From DASUUI01 sp964577965 (lineage in GTDB: Bacteria; Gemmatimonadota; Gemmatimonadetes; Gemmatimonadales; Gemmatimonadaceae): a stretch of 9,388 nucleotides of DNA. This document shows positions 1 to 6,043 of this stretch, one piece after another. Both the position numbers and the translations under genes were made by a program. How positions within the stretch are numbered: the stretch's first letter is position 1; the number at the start of each line of letters is the position of its first letter. Below the pieces are notes generated by a model, which did no database searches, was not told the DNA's origin, and saw only the letters and a list, made by a program, of their open reading frames with translations. The stretch covers positions 1-9,388 of the forward strand of contig CAZOAT010000095.1 in NCBI GenBank assembly GCA_964577965.1. Direction: 5' to 3'.

Positions 1-1
1 G

Positions 2-316
2 GGGTGGGACAACATCGATATCGTCGGCTGGATGTACTACCAGATGCAGATCAAGGTGAACTTCCTCTGCCGCGACTCCATCCTCGCTGCGCCGATCGTT
101 CTGGACCTCGCCCTGTTTTCGGATTTCGCCCACCGCGCCGGGATGAAAGGAATCCAGGAGTGGCTCTCTTTCTACTACAAGAGCCCGATGGCCGCGCCAG
201 GGCTACAGGCCGAGCACGACCTTTTCATACAGCAGACGAAGCTGAAGAACACGCTTCGCCACCTTATGGGAGAGGAGCAGATCACGCATCTCGGCCTGGA
301 GTACTACACATCATGA
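2..316 (+). CDS. ino1: Inositol-3-phosphate synthase, C-terminal part (5' end outside window)
   Basis: This is the last 104 residues of a protein read in frame from base 2; the stop is TGA at 314-316 and the start lies left of the window. Family knowledge: the enzyme is cytoplasmic and converts glucose-6-phosphate to myo-inositol-3-phosphate using bound NAD, the first step to inositol lipids and other inositol compounds. The visible part has the conserved block QIKVNFLCRDSILAAPIVLD, then EWLSFYYKSPM, APGLQAEHDLFIQ and a closing NTLRHLMGEE segment, all characteristic of the C-terminal region of bacterial and archaeal members. An internal ATG at base 32 is not the start, because the homology begins before it (GWDNID). 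The stop overlaps the next gene's start by ATGA, so the two are probably translated together. Nothing suggests a broken gene. Identification is confident; length and N-terminal cofactor site cannot be judged. Confidence 0.93.
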   Translation, partial: GWDNIDIVGWMYYQMQIKVNFLCRDSILAAPIVLDLALFSDFAHRAGMKGIQEWLSFYYKSPMAAPGLQAEHDLFIQQTKLKNTLRHLMGEEQITHLGLEYYTS

Positions 317-735
317 AACTGCCTTTCGCCTTCGCTGCGGTCGCTGTCGGACTCGCTGCGCTTGGGTGCGGACCGGCCGATCAGACCCGCGAAATGCGGA
401 TGATGGGCGAGCAGCGCAACTACCGGATATCGGTCGAGCCGATGCCACCGCGTGCGCTGGAGCCCGCGCGGTTCCGCGTAGTAGTGCGCGACAAGGAGAC
501 CGGCCAGCCCGTGCAGGGCGGTGAAGGACGGATCTTCGCCACTAGTGTCGATGGCGCCGGTACAGACGACGGCCTCGCTGCGGGCGAGGAAGTCGGCACT
601 TACTACGGGCGGCTTTTCTTCGTCATCCCCGGCGACTGGGCCATGGCGCTCCAGTTCCGCGGGGACTCTACTGAGCGACTCGAGCGCGTGGACTGGATGC
701 AGACCGTGCTCGGCGAGCGTGAAGTAGGGCAATAG
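313..735 (+). CDS. Small predicted lipoprotein, possibly with a FixH/YtkA-like beta domain
   Basis: A 140-residue protein starting at ATG 313, which overlaps the ino1 stop (ATGA); GGAG at 298-301 is a plausible ribosome site. The same frame is open back to base 4, but that part is only the shadow of ino1. Residues 1-18 form a signal peptide (basic K2, hydrophobic stretch 5-17) ending in AALGC, so C19 fits a lipobox and the protein is probably lipidated and exported. The mature part has alternating hydrophobic strands: YRISVEP, RFRVVVRDKETGQPV, then GTYYGRLFFVIPGDWAMALQF. A strand pair followed by a Gly-Asp-Trp turn recalls the Ig-like FixH/YtkA domains, but that is a resemblance by eye only. 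Function is unknown. Its link to ino1 is by position, not by any known pathway. Confidence 0.8.
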   Translation: MKLPFAFAAVAVGLAALGCGPADQTREMRMMGEQRNYRISVEPMPPRALEPARFRVVVRDKETGQPVQGGEGRIFATSVDGAGTDDGLAAGEEVGTYYGRLFFVIPGDWAMALQFRGDSTERLERVDWMQTVLGEREVGQ

Positions 736-738
736 AGG

Positions 739-1032
739 ATGAAGCACTTCCACCGAACGCAGTTGCCGCCGGCGGAGGTCCTGGAGCAGGCAGATGCTTT
801 CTTCCGGGGGCTCGAGCTCGACCGGACGCTGAACGCACATCGCGCCCGGACCTACGTGGGACGGCTCGGCGAGCTGCACCTCACGGTGCATAAGGAAGCC
901 GGGCACTACACCTTCGTCTCGGTCGATACCGATCAGATGGGGGAGAGCCGGCTCGACAGGAACGCAAAGCGCTTCTTCGTCGAGCTGCGGCGCACCATGG
1001 AGCCGCGGCACGCGCTGAAGGCCGCGTACTGA
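739..1032 (+). CDS. Unrecognised 97-residue protein
   Basis: ATG at 739 lies three bases after the preceding stop, with AGAGG directly abutting the start and a better-spaced GTAGGG at 724-729. The product has no signal peptide or membrane helix and is rich in Arg, His and Glu. It looks alpha/beta: a helix around residues 11-24 (PAEVLEQADAFFRGL), strands around 44-50 (ELHLTVH) and 57-63 (YTFVSVD), and a final basic helix around 74-88 (NAKRFFVELRRTM). A cytoplasmic globular protein is likely. I do not recognise the family. Tight spacing suggests co-transcription with ino1 and the lipoprotein. Codon usage matches the neighbours, which supports a real gene. Confidence 0.7.
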   Translation: MKHFHRTQLPPAEVLEQADAFFRGLELDRTLNAHRARTYVGRLGELHLTVHKEAGHYTFVSVDTDQMGESRLDRNAKRFFVELRRTMEPRHALKAAY

Positions 1033-1092
1033 GGGCTGTGTTCTGCCCCAGACCGGAGATATTGTACGAGCGGTGACGCACCTCGCTCACTG

Positions 1093-1344
1093 ATGGCCGA
1101 CTCACCGGACGAATATCGCGTCGAGCGGCTGCTGGGTATCGGCTGCGTGACGGTCGTCGGCGGGTTCTTCAGTGGCGGCATGATTGCTGTTCTTGTCGCC
1201 AAGATTGTCGGGTGGTTTCGCGGGTGCACGCCGGAACCGGGGCTCCCGGCGTGTGACTGGCATGTTTACATGATCGCTGGCGCCCTCATCGGCGTGGTGA
1301 CCCTTCCGGCCGGAGTCCTGTGGAAGCTGAGACGGAGAAACTGA
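1093..1344 (+). CDS. Small two-helix membrane protein, unknown function
   Basis: An 83-residue protein starting at ATG 1093, after a 60-base gap. Two hydrophobic segments are clear: about 14-39 (LGIGCVTVVGGFFSGGMIAV onward) and about 59-77 (YMIAGALIGVVTLPAGVLW). The short loop between them holds C45 and C54 flanking Pro and Glu residues; a disulphide is possible if the loop faces the periplasm. The C-terminus is strongly basic (KLRRRN), so the positive-inside rule puts it in the cytoplasm, and with an even number of helices the N-terminus is there too, leaving the Cys loop outside. No clear Shine-Dalgarno site precedes the start. It ends 12 bases before the E2 gene. I do not recognise the family. 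Confidence 0.65.
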   Translation: MADSPDEYRVERLLGIGCVTVVGGFFSGGMIAVLVAKIVGWFRGCTPEPGLPACDWHVYMIAGALIGVVTLPAGVLWKLRRRN

Positions 1345-1352
1345 GCGGGAGG
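1345..1352 (+). promoter_or_regulatory. Ribosome binding site deciding the TTG start of the E2 gene
   Basis: GCGGGAGG ends four bases before TTG 1357. The next in-frame ATG (1378) falls inside the first strand of the lipoyl domain (VDVIMPQMGE), so TTG is the start that keeps the domain whole. Confidence 0.6.
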
Positions 1353-1356
1353 CCCG

Positions 1357-2712
1357 TTGGCACGAGTTGACGTGATCATGCCCCAGATGGGCGAATCCAT
1401 CGCAGAGGGCACGCTTTCGAAGTGGCTCAAGAAAGTCGGCGACGAGGTCAAGCGTGATGAGCCGATCTTTGAGATCTCCACTGACAAGGTGGACGCGGAG
1501 ATACCGGCGCCCGCAGCCGGTGTGCTGGCTGAGATACTCGTAAACGAAGGCGAGACGGTGGAAGTGCAGACCGTCGTCGCGCGCCTCGAGACAGAGAAGG
1601 GTGCCACAGTGGAAGCCGCCGGACCGGCACCCGCTGCGACCGGCTCCGCAGAATCTCCCGCCGCTGTCTCGACTCCTGCCGCCGCGCCGCTGCCGCCCTC
1701 GGCCTCTGCTGCGACGACGAGTGGTGCGGGGTCATCCGGTGATGCTGGAGCGGGGACGACACGAACCGGCGGAAACGGCGCATCGTTCGAGGAACGGGTG
1801 CGCACGAGGTCCTCGCCCGTGGTTCGCAAGATCGCGGCGGAGCATGGTGTGGACATCAGCGCACTGCAGGGGTCGGGGATCGCCGGCCGCGTCACCAAGC
1901 GTGATATCCTTGGCTACATCGAGACAGGCGCCCACCGCCGGACGGCGCCCTCGATGCACGCGCCTGCCGGCGTGGCGCACGAGGGGCCGGTTCCCGAGCC
2001 GTGGCCGGGCGATGTCGTCGAGCCGATGTCGAAGATGCGGGCGATCATCAGCGGGCACATGATTGCATCGCGCCGCACCTCCGCGCACGTGACGTCGTTC
2101 ATGGAGGTGGACCTCACGCGTATAGCCCGCATCCGGGCGGCGAAAAAGGCGGAGTTTCGCGAGCAGACAGGACAGAACCTCACCTGGCTGCCGTTCATCA
2201 TCCAGTCGGTGGTCAGCGGGCTGAAGGCTCATCCGGTGCTGAACTCGTCGGTGGCGGGGAACAACATCATCTACCGCCGGCAGTACAACATCGGGATCGC
2301 GGTCGCTCTGGACTGGGGGCTCATCGTCCCCGTGATACGCGCTGCCGACAACCTTTCGCTGGCAGGCCTCACGCGCTCGCTGAGCGACCTCGCGACGCGC
2401 GCGCGCATCAAGCGGCTGTCTCCGGAGGAGGTGCAGGAGGCAACGTTCACAATCACCAACCCCGGCGTATTCGGCTCGCTCATGGGGACGCCGATCATTC
2501 CCCAGCCACAGGTGGCGATTCTTGGAGTGGGCACGATCGAGAAGCGACCGAAAGTGCTCCAGGGCGCGGAAGGAGAAGACGTGATCGCGATCCGAACCTG
2601 CACGTACCTGTCCATCTCATTCGATCATCGGATCATTGACGGCGCGGTTGCCGACCAGTTCCTGGCGCATGTGAAGCGGGAGCTGGAAGCGTTCCCGGAG
2701 CAGGTGGTCTGA
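1357..2712 (+). CDS. Dihydrolipoamide acyltransferase (E2) of a 2-oxo acid dehydrogenase complex
   Basis: This 451-residue protein is the core of a pyruvate, 2-oxoglutarate or branched-chain 2-oxo acid dehydrogenase complex. It moves an acyl group from lipoamide to CoA in the cytoplasm. Domain order is complete: one lipoyl domain (1-80) with lipoyl lysine K44 in EISTDKVDAEI; an Ala/Pro/Ser/Thr/Gly-rich flexible linker (about 83-146); a peripheral-subunit-binding domain (about 151-188, RSSPVVRKIAAEHGVDIS and GSGIAGRVTKRDIL); and the catalytic domain (about 218-446) with the active-site motif DHRIIDGA, giving H424 and D428. The segment GTPIIPQPQVAILGVGTIEK is of the general bacterial type and does not settle the substrate, so no symbol is given. 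E1 and E3 genes are not nearby. The start is TTG with a good ribosome site. The stop shares its last base with the next ATG (TGATG at 2710-2714). Confidence 0.95.
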   Translation: MARVDVIMPQMGESIAEGTLSKWLKKVGDEVKRDEPIFEISTDKVDAEIPAPAAGVLAEILVNEGETVEVQTVVARLETEKGATVEAAGPAPAATGSAESPAAVSTPAAAPLPPSASAATTSGAGSSGDAGAGTTRTGGNGASFEERVRTRSSPVVRKIAAEHGVDISALQGSGIAGRVTKRDILGYIETGAHRRTAPSMHAPAGVAHEGPVPEPWPGDVVEPMSKMRAIISGHMIASRRTSAHVTSFMEVDLTRIARIRAAKKAEFREQTGQNLTWLPFIIQSVVSGLKAHPVLNSSVAGNNIIYRRQYNIGIAVALDWGLIVPVIRAADNLSLAGLTRSLSDLATRARIKRLSPEEVQEATFTITNPGVFGSLMGTPIIPQPQVAILGVGTIEKRPKVLQGAEGEDVIAIRTCTYLSISFDHRIIDGAVADQFLAHVKRELEAFPEQVV

Positions 2713-2972
2713 TGGCGCGCTCACTCACACTGCATCGCGCAACGGTGCCGCTTCGCGACAAGCGCCAGTACATGGAGCAGCTGCGCATCCGCCGGTCCCA
2801 CTACCTCGCGAACGGTTGCAATTTCTGGGTGTTCGAGGAGGCCGGGCTGCACGGGGCCTTCCTCGAGTTCACCGAAGCGCCCGACGAGAAGACGCTGCGC
2901 GCTGCGCATCTCGCGCTGGCGGACCGTGTTGGGGATACGGCGCGCATCTACACGGAAGTGGAGCTCACCTGA
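2712..2972 (+). CDS. Unrecognised 86-residue protein, possible ferredoxin-like alpha/beta fold
   Basis: ATG 2712 overlaps the E2 stop by one base (TGATG), and AGGTGG at 2702-2707 is a good ribosome site, so translation is probably coupled to E2. The pattern by eye is strand (LTLHRATVPL), helix (DKRQYMEQLRIRRSHYLANG), strands (CNFWVFEEAG, GAFLEFTEAP), helix (EKTLRAAHLALADRV) and a final strand (ARIYTEVEL). This beta-alpha-beta-beta-alpha-beta order fits the small dimeric ferredoxin-like barrels of the ABM/NIPSNAP kind. No catalytic residues can be named. It has no signal peptide or membrane segment, so it is presumably cytoplasmic. The family is not recognised; the fold assignment is inference. 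Confidence 0.75.
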   Translation: MARSLTLHRATVPLRDKRQYMEQLRIRRSHYLANGCNFWVFEEAGLHGAFLEFTEAPDEKTLRAAHLALADRVGDTARIYTEVELT

Positions 2973-2973
2973 C

Positions 2974-3240
2974 ATGCCTTTTCGCACCTTCACCGCCGGC
3001 GGCGCCGAGTGGAAGGCCTACCCGTCCGGCTATGTGACTCAGTACGACGCCGACGAATACGGGCTGTTCTTCGAGCGCGGCAAGGGCGAGTCGCGAGAGA
3101 TACGGGTGACGCGTTACTCCCCTCGCGGGGCACGCTCGCGCGAGCAATCGTTCGCGGAGCTCACCGACGATGACCTGCGTACTTATCTGGAGCAGTCGCA
3201 GCCGAGCTTCACTTCTCCAGAGGCCGGTTACCGCCGGTGA
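2974..3240 (+). CDS. Unrecognised 88-residue protein
   Basis: I chose ATG 2974, one base after the preceding stop and preceded by GGAAGTGGAG (2954-2963). A longer reading from 2926 would overlap the previous gene by 47 bases and adds a sequence without apparent structure. The product has a likely beta-rich front half (FRTFTAGGAEWKAYPSGYVT, then a DEYGLFFER strand and EIRVTRYSPRG) and a C-terminal helix with ELTDDDLRTYLEQSQPSF and a basic tail. The RVTRYSP and SQPSFTSPE segments look like conserved signatures of a small family that I recall from Gemmatimonadota-like genomes, but I cannot name a function. It is presumably cytoplasmic. It sits in a tightly coupled chain between the preceding 86-residue gene and the PHP phosphoesterase. 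Confidence 0.75.
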   Translation: MPFRTFTAGGAEWKAYPSGYVTQYDADEYGLFFERGKGESREIRVTRYSPRGARSREQSFAELTDDDLRTYLEQSQPSFTSPEAGYRR

Positions 3241-4139
3241 TGGAGCCGCTGGTGCGACCGGCGGCCGACCAGAGTGAGCGCTCCGGCGCGACTGTAGACC
3301 TTCACCTGCACTCGACTGCGTCGGACGGACTGCTCCCGCCGGCCGCGGTGGTCTCCGCTGCGCGTGTGGTTGGGCTGACGGCTATCGCTCTGACAGACCA
3401 CGACACCGTTGGCGGAATAGTGGAAGCGCGCGCTGCGGCGGAGCATGCCGGCATCCGCTTCATTGCGGGGATCGAGCTGAGCGCGGAGGAGGACGGCGTC
3501 GAGATTCATGTCCTCGGACTGCATCTGGTGGACGTCACGAGTCTGCAGCGCCACCTGGTGGGGTTGCAGGCTGAACGGATCGACCGCGCGCGGGCGATGG
3601 TTGCGCGACTGGCGGAGCTCGGAGTCTCCATTTCGTACGATGCGGTACTGGCACACGCTGCCGGAGGGGCGGTCGGCCGCCCGCACGTGGCCCGGGCAAT
3701 GCTTGATGCCGGTGTGGTGAAGGATTTCCGGGAAGCCTTCGACCGTTATCTCGGCGCGGCGCGCCCGGCCTTCATTCCCAAGAAGAGGCTCTCTGTGCGC
3801 AATGCGGTGAATCTCATTCATATCGCCGGGGGGCTGGCGGTGTGGGCCCACCCCGGGACACACGCCGGCGACCCGCTCCTGGCATCCGTCACGGAGGCGG
3901 GGCTCGACGGTCTGGAAGTTCTGCACCCGAGTCACGGCCCGGAGCTGGTGTCGCGGCTGTCGGCGCTGTGCGACACGCGCGAACTGGTACCAAGCGGTGG
4001 TTCGGACTGGCATGCGACGCCGGGTGCGACGCGGACGCTGGGCAGCCAGGCGGTACCCTTCGAGTGGCTGGAGCGCCAGGACGCTCTGCTCGCAGCGCGT
4101 GGGTCGGCGGCCTCCGGATCCGCTTCCGGGACACCCTGA
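3240..4139 (+). CDS. PHP-domain metal-dependent phosphoesterase (TrpH/YciV-like)
   Basis: A 299-residue enzyme of the PHP family whose characterised relatives hydrolyse 3',5'-nucleoside bisphosphates or trim short RNAs 5' to 3' (YciV/RNase AM, TrpH). Expected metal ligands are all visible: H22 and H24 with D29 in LHLHSTASDG, D53-H54 in LTDHDT, E79 in GIELS, H90 in VEIHVLG, H204 in WAHPG, and D256/H258 in GGSDWH. The insert typical of this subgroup is present at about 95-195, with GRPHVARAML (H149) and FDRYLG. Length is normal. ATG 3240 overlaps the previous stop (TGATG); GTG 3237, one codon earlier, is also possible. The last 10 or so residues are Ala/Ser/Gly-rich and non-conserved. The substrate is inferred from the family; a role in nucleotide or RNA turnover is likely. 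Confidence 0.9.
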   Translation: MEPLVRPAADQSERSGATVDLHLHSTASDGLLPPAAVVSAARVVGLTAIALTDHDTVGGIVEARAAAEHAGIRFIAGIELSAEEDGVEIHVLGLHLVDVTSLQRHLVGLQAERIDRARAMVARLAELGVSISYDAVLAHAAGGAVGRPHVARAMLDAGVVKDFREAFDRYLGAARPAFIPKKRLSVRNAVNLIHIAGGLAVWAHPGTHAGDPLLASVTEAGLDGLEVLHPSHGPELVSRLSALCDTRELVPSGGSDWHATPGATRTLGSQAVPFEWLERQDALLAARGSAASGSASGTP

Positions 4140-4141
4140 GG

Positions 4142-4873
4142 GTGGTCCTCGAGGGTCGAACCGCGCTCGTCACGGGCGGCGCCCGACGAGTAGGTCGCGC
4201 CATCACTCTCGCCCTAGCGGGAGCGGGAATGAGGGTGGCGATCCATTACAACGAGTCGGAGGAGGAAGCCGAGCAGACGGCCGGGATGGTCCGGGATCTT
4301 GGCTCGAGCGCGCACACTCTCAGGGCCGACCTCCGCCTTCCCGATGAGCCGGAACGTGTGGTGAGGGAAGCGGCCGCGGCCCTCGGCCAGCTCGACGTGC
4401 TGGTGAACTCGGCGGCGGTGATGGTGCGCACTCCGCTGGGGGAAGTAACGGTCGCCGAGTGGGATGACATGTTCGCGCTCAATCTTCGCGCACCGTTCTT
4501 CGCCTGCCAGGCTGCCGCAACGGTGATGGCGGAACGGGGTGGGGCTATCGTGAACATCGCAGACCTGGCCGCTCTCGAGACCTGGCCCTCCTACATCCCA
4601 CACGGGGTGAGTAAAGCTGGCGTTGTTCAGCTCACCCGTGCCCTGGCGCGCGTTCTGGCGCCGGGAATCCGCGTCAACGCAATCGCACCGGGCGCGGTGC
4701 TGCTTCCCGAGGAATGGGACGCTGCCGCCGCCGAGCATCTCGCCGGAACTACTCCACTCGGGCGGCTCGGTTCGCCAGACGACGTAACGGAGGCGCTGCT
4801 GTATCTTCTTCGCGCCGACTACGTGACTGGTGAGACGCTCATTGTAGACGGAGGCCGCCACATACGGAGCTGA
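4142..4873 (+). CDS. Short-chain dehydrogenase/reductase, pteridine-reductase-like, with altered catalytic residues
   Basis: A 243-residue classical-length SDR, presumably a cytoplasmic NADPH-dependent reductase. The Rossmann motif is TGGARRVGRAI (11-21), followed by VAIHYNESEEEA, whose Arg pair and HY-x-x-S pattern recall pteridine reductases (PTR1/FolM). NSAA at 89-92 stands in for NNAG, and N114 in ALNLRAPF is kept. The catalytic region is unusual. The position of Ser is D141, as in PTR1, and the position of Tyr in YxxxK is H154 (HGVSK, with K158 kept). The C-terminal DYVTGETLIVDGGRHI is normal. I chose GTG 4142, two bases after the PHP stop; the open frame upstream to 3842 is a shadow of the PHP gene. 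Dihydropterin reduction is a guess by resemblance; it may equally act on another carbonyl or have lost activity. Confidence 0.88.
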   Translation: MVLEGRTALVTGGARRVGRAITLALAGAGMRVAIHYNESEEEAEQTAGMVRDLGSSAHTLRADLRLPDEPERVVREAAAALGQLDVLVNSAAVMVRTPLGEVTVAEWDDMFALNLRAPFFACQAAATVMAERGGAIVNIADLAALETWPSYIPHGVSKAGVVQLTRALARVLAPGIRVNAIAPGAVLLPEEWDAAAAEHLAGTTPLGRLGSPDDVTEALLYLLRADYVTGETLIVDGGRHIRS

Positions 4874-4891
4874 GCGTGTTCGACGCGGGAT

Positions 4892-4897
4892 TATATT
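4892..4897 (+). promoter_or_regulatory. Possible -10 element upstream of trxB
   Basis: TATATT is the only AT-rich patch in this 96-base leader and matches five of six bases of a sigma-70 -10 box. The expected -35 position (near 4869-4874, GCTGAG) matches poorly, so the call is weak. Transcription from here would include the hairpin at 4932-4955. Confidence 0.3.
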
Positions 4898-4931
4898 GCC
4901 TGGAAGCCGTCGTCACGTCCGGATCCGGCAC

Positions 4932-4955
4932 GGGAGCCGCCTGACGGCGGCTCTC
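4932..4955 (+). other. Stem-loop in the trxB leader just upstream of the ribosome binding site
   Basis: GAGCCGCC (4934-4941), loop TGAC, and GGCGGCTC (4946-4953) form a perfect 8-bp GC-rich stem. A G-T pair (4933/4954) and a G-C pair (4932/4955) extend it. GGAG of the ribosome site follows at 4959. It is followed by TCTCTCT rather than a T-run, so it is a poor intrinsic terminator. It could stabilise the message or influence trxB translation. Confidence 0.5.
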
Positions 4956-4969
4956 TCTGGAGCTGATCC

Positions 4970-6043
4970 TTGACCCAAACGCTCGACAATGCGACGGTGA
5001 GCCGCCGATCGCCCGAAGCTGTGGTGATAATCGGGTCCGGTCCGGCGGCCTGGACGGCGGCGGTGTACGCGGCGCGCGCGAACCTGCACCCCCTCGTCTT
5101 CGAGGGTGAGCCCACGCGCACAATGATCCCTGGCGGGCAGCTCATGTTCACCACGGACATCGAGAACTATCCGGGATTTCCCAAAGGGATAACCGGCCCC
5201 GAGCTGATGGAGCGGATGCGCGAGCAGGCGCTCCATTTCGGCGCGGAAACGATATCGGAGAACGTCGTGGATATCGACCTCGGTGTGCACCCGTTCACGC
5301 TGAAGCCGAGCTACTCGCAGCCGGTACAGGCGATGACGGTCGTCGTCGCGACCGGCGCGAACGCCAACTGGCTCGATGTGCCAAACGAGGAGCGACTGGC
5401 GCATAGCGGCGGTGGCGTCTCCGCTTGTGCGGTCTGCGATGCTGCGCTGCCGGCTTACCGGGACAAAGTCCTCGCTGTCGTCGGCGGCGGCGACACGGCC
5501 ATGGAGGAAGCGCTCTACACGACGAAGTTCTCCAAGGAGACGCTCGTCATCCATCGCCGGGATACGTTCCGTGCCTCACCGATCATGACGGACCGCGTGT
5601 TGAACAACCCGAAAATCCGCGTGTTGTGGAACAAGCGGGTTATTGAGGTGCTGGGTTACGATCAGATCACCGGACTCCGGCTGGAGGATACCGTCACAGG
5701 GGTCAGGGAGGACGTCGATGTCGGAGGCATGTTCGTCGCCATCGGGCATTCGCCGAACACGGAGTTCCTCCGCGGGCAGGTCGAGCTCACTCCACACGGA
5801 TACATCAAGACCAAGCCTCTTCGGACCGCGACGAGCGTTTCCGGCGTCTTCGCGGCAGGCGACGTCATGGATGACTATTACCGTCAGGCGGTCACCGCTG
5901 CCGGAATGGGGTGCATGGCTGCCCTTGAAGCGGAGCGGTGGTTGGCGTTCCACGGAGTGGGTGAGTCTCCGATGCTGGAGACAGCCGACGCGGCGACGCA
6001 CACGCAGGCCTGGCAGGCGCGGGTCGGCGGCGGTGGCGCATGA
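4970..6043 (+). CDS. trxB: Thioredoxin reductase (NADPH, FAD)
   Basis: A 357-residue flavoenzyme that passes electrons from NADPH via FAD and a dithiol to thioredoxin in the cytoplasm. The FAD motif is IGSGPAAWTAAVYAAR (21-36), PGGQLMFTTDIENYPGF follows, and the redox centre is CAVC (C153, C156) with D157 after it. The NADPH site is VGGGDTAMEEALY (171-183) plus HRRDTFRAS (195-203), the Arg pair favouring NADPH. The second FAD contact is GVFAAGDVMD. Compared with the roughly 320 residues of E. coli TrxB, it has about 15 extra residues at the N-terminus and a Gly/Ala-rich C-terminal extension of about 25. The start is TTG 4970, with GGAG at 4959-4962 seven bases before it; no in-frame ATG lies before the FAD motif. 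The stop overlaps the next start (ATGA). Confidence 0.96.
   Translation: MTQTLDNATVSRRSPEAVVIIGSGPAAWTAAVYAARANLHPLVFEGEPTRTMIPGGQLMFTTDIENYPGFPKGITGPELMERMREQALHFGAETISENVVDIDLGVHPFTLKPSYSQPVQAMTVVVATGANANWLDVPNEERLAHSGGGVSACAVCDAALPAYRDKVLAVVGGGDTAMEEALYTTKFSKETLVIHRRDTFRASPIMTDRVLNNPKIRVLWNKRVIEVLGYDQITGLRLEDTVTGVREDVDVGGMFVAIGHSPNTEFLRGQVELTPHGYIKTKPLRTATSVSGVFAAGDVMDDYYRQAVTAAGMGCMAALEAERWLAFHGVGESPMLETADAATHTQAWQARVGGGGA

Noticed and set aside
1033..1092. Possible promoter or terminator before the membrane protein gene
   Set aside because: TATTGT at 1060-1065 is a weak -10 without a -35, and GGGC/GCCC (1033-1036/1045-1048) is only a 4-bp stem; too little to call.
1266..1898. Open frame of 210 codons on the - strand, Ser/Thr/Ala/Pro-rich
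   Set aside because: Its composition mirrors the Ala/Pro/Ser linker and lipoyl domain of the E2 gene on the other strand; no independent start signal or motif.
2001..2639. Alternate + frame of 212 codons inside E2
   Set aside because: Shadow of the E2 catalytic domain; Arg/Gly/His-rich and without motifs.
2926..2973. Longer start for the 88-residue gene
   Set aside because: It would overlap the preceding gene; ATG 2974 has a ribosome site and fits the coupled junction pattern.
3228..4013. Open frame of 261 codons on the - strand
   Set aside because: Opposite the PHP gene, whose complete set of metal ligands shows which strand codes. The antisense product is His/Arg-rich and featureless.
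3842..4141. 100-codon N-terminal extension of the SDR
   Set aside because: It overlaps the PHP gene throughout, has no structure, and the Rossmann strand begins right after GTG 4142.
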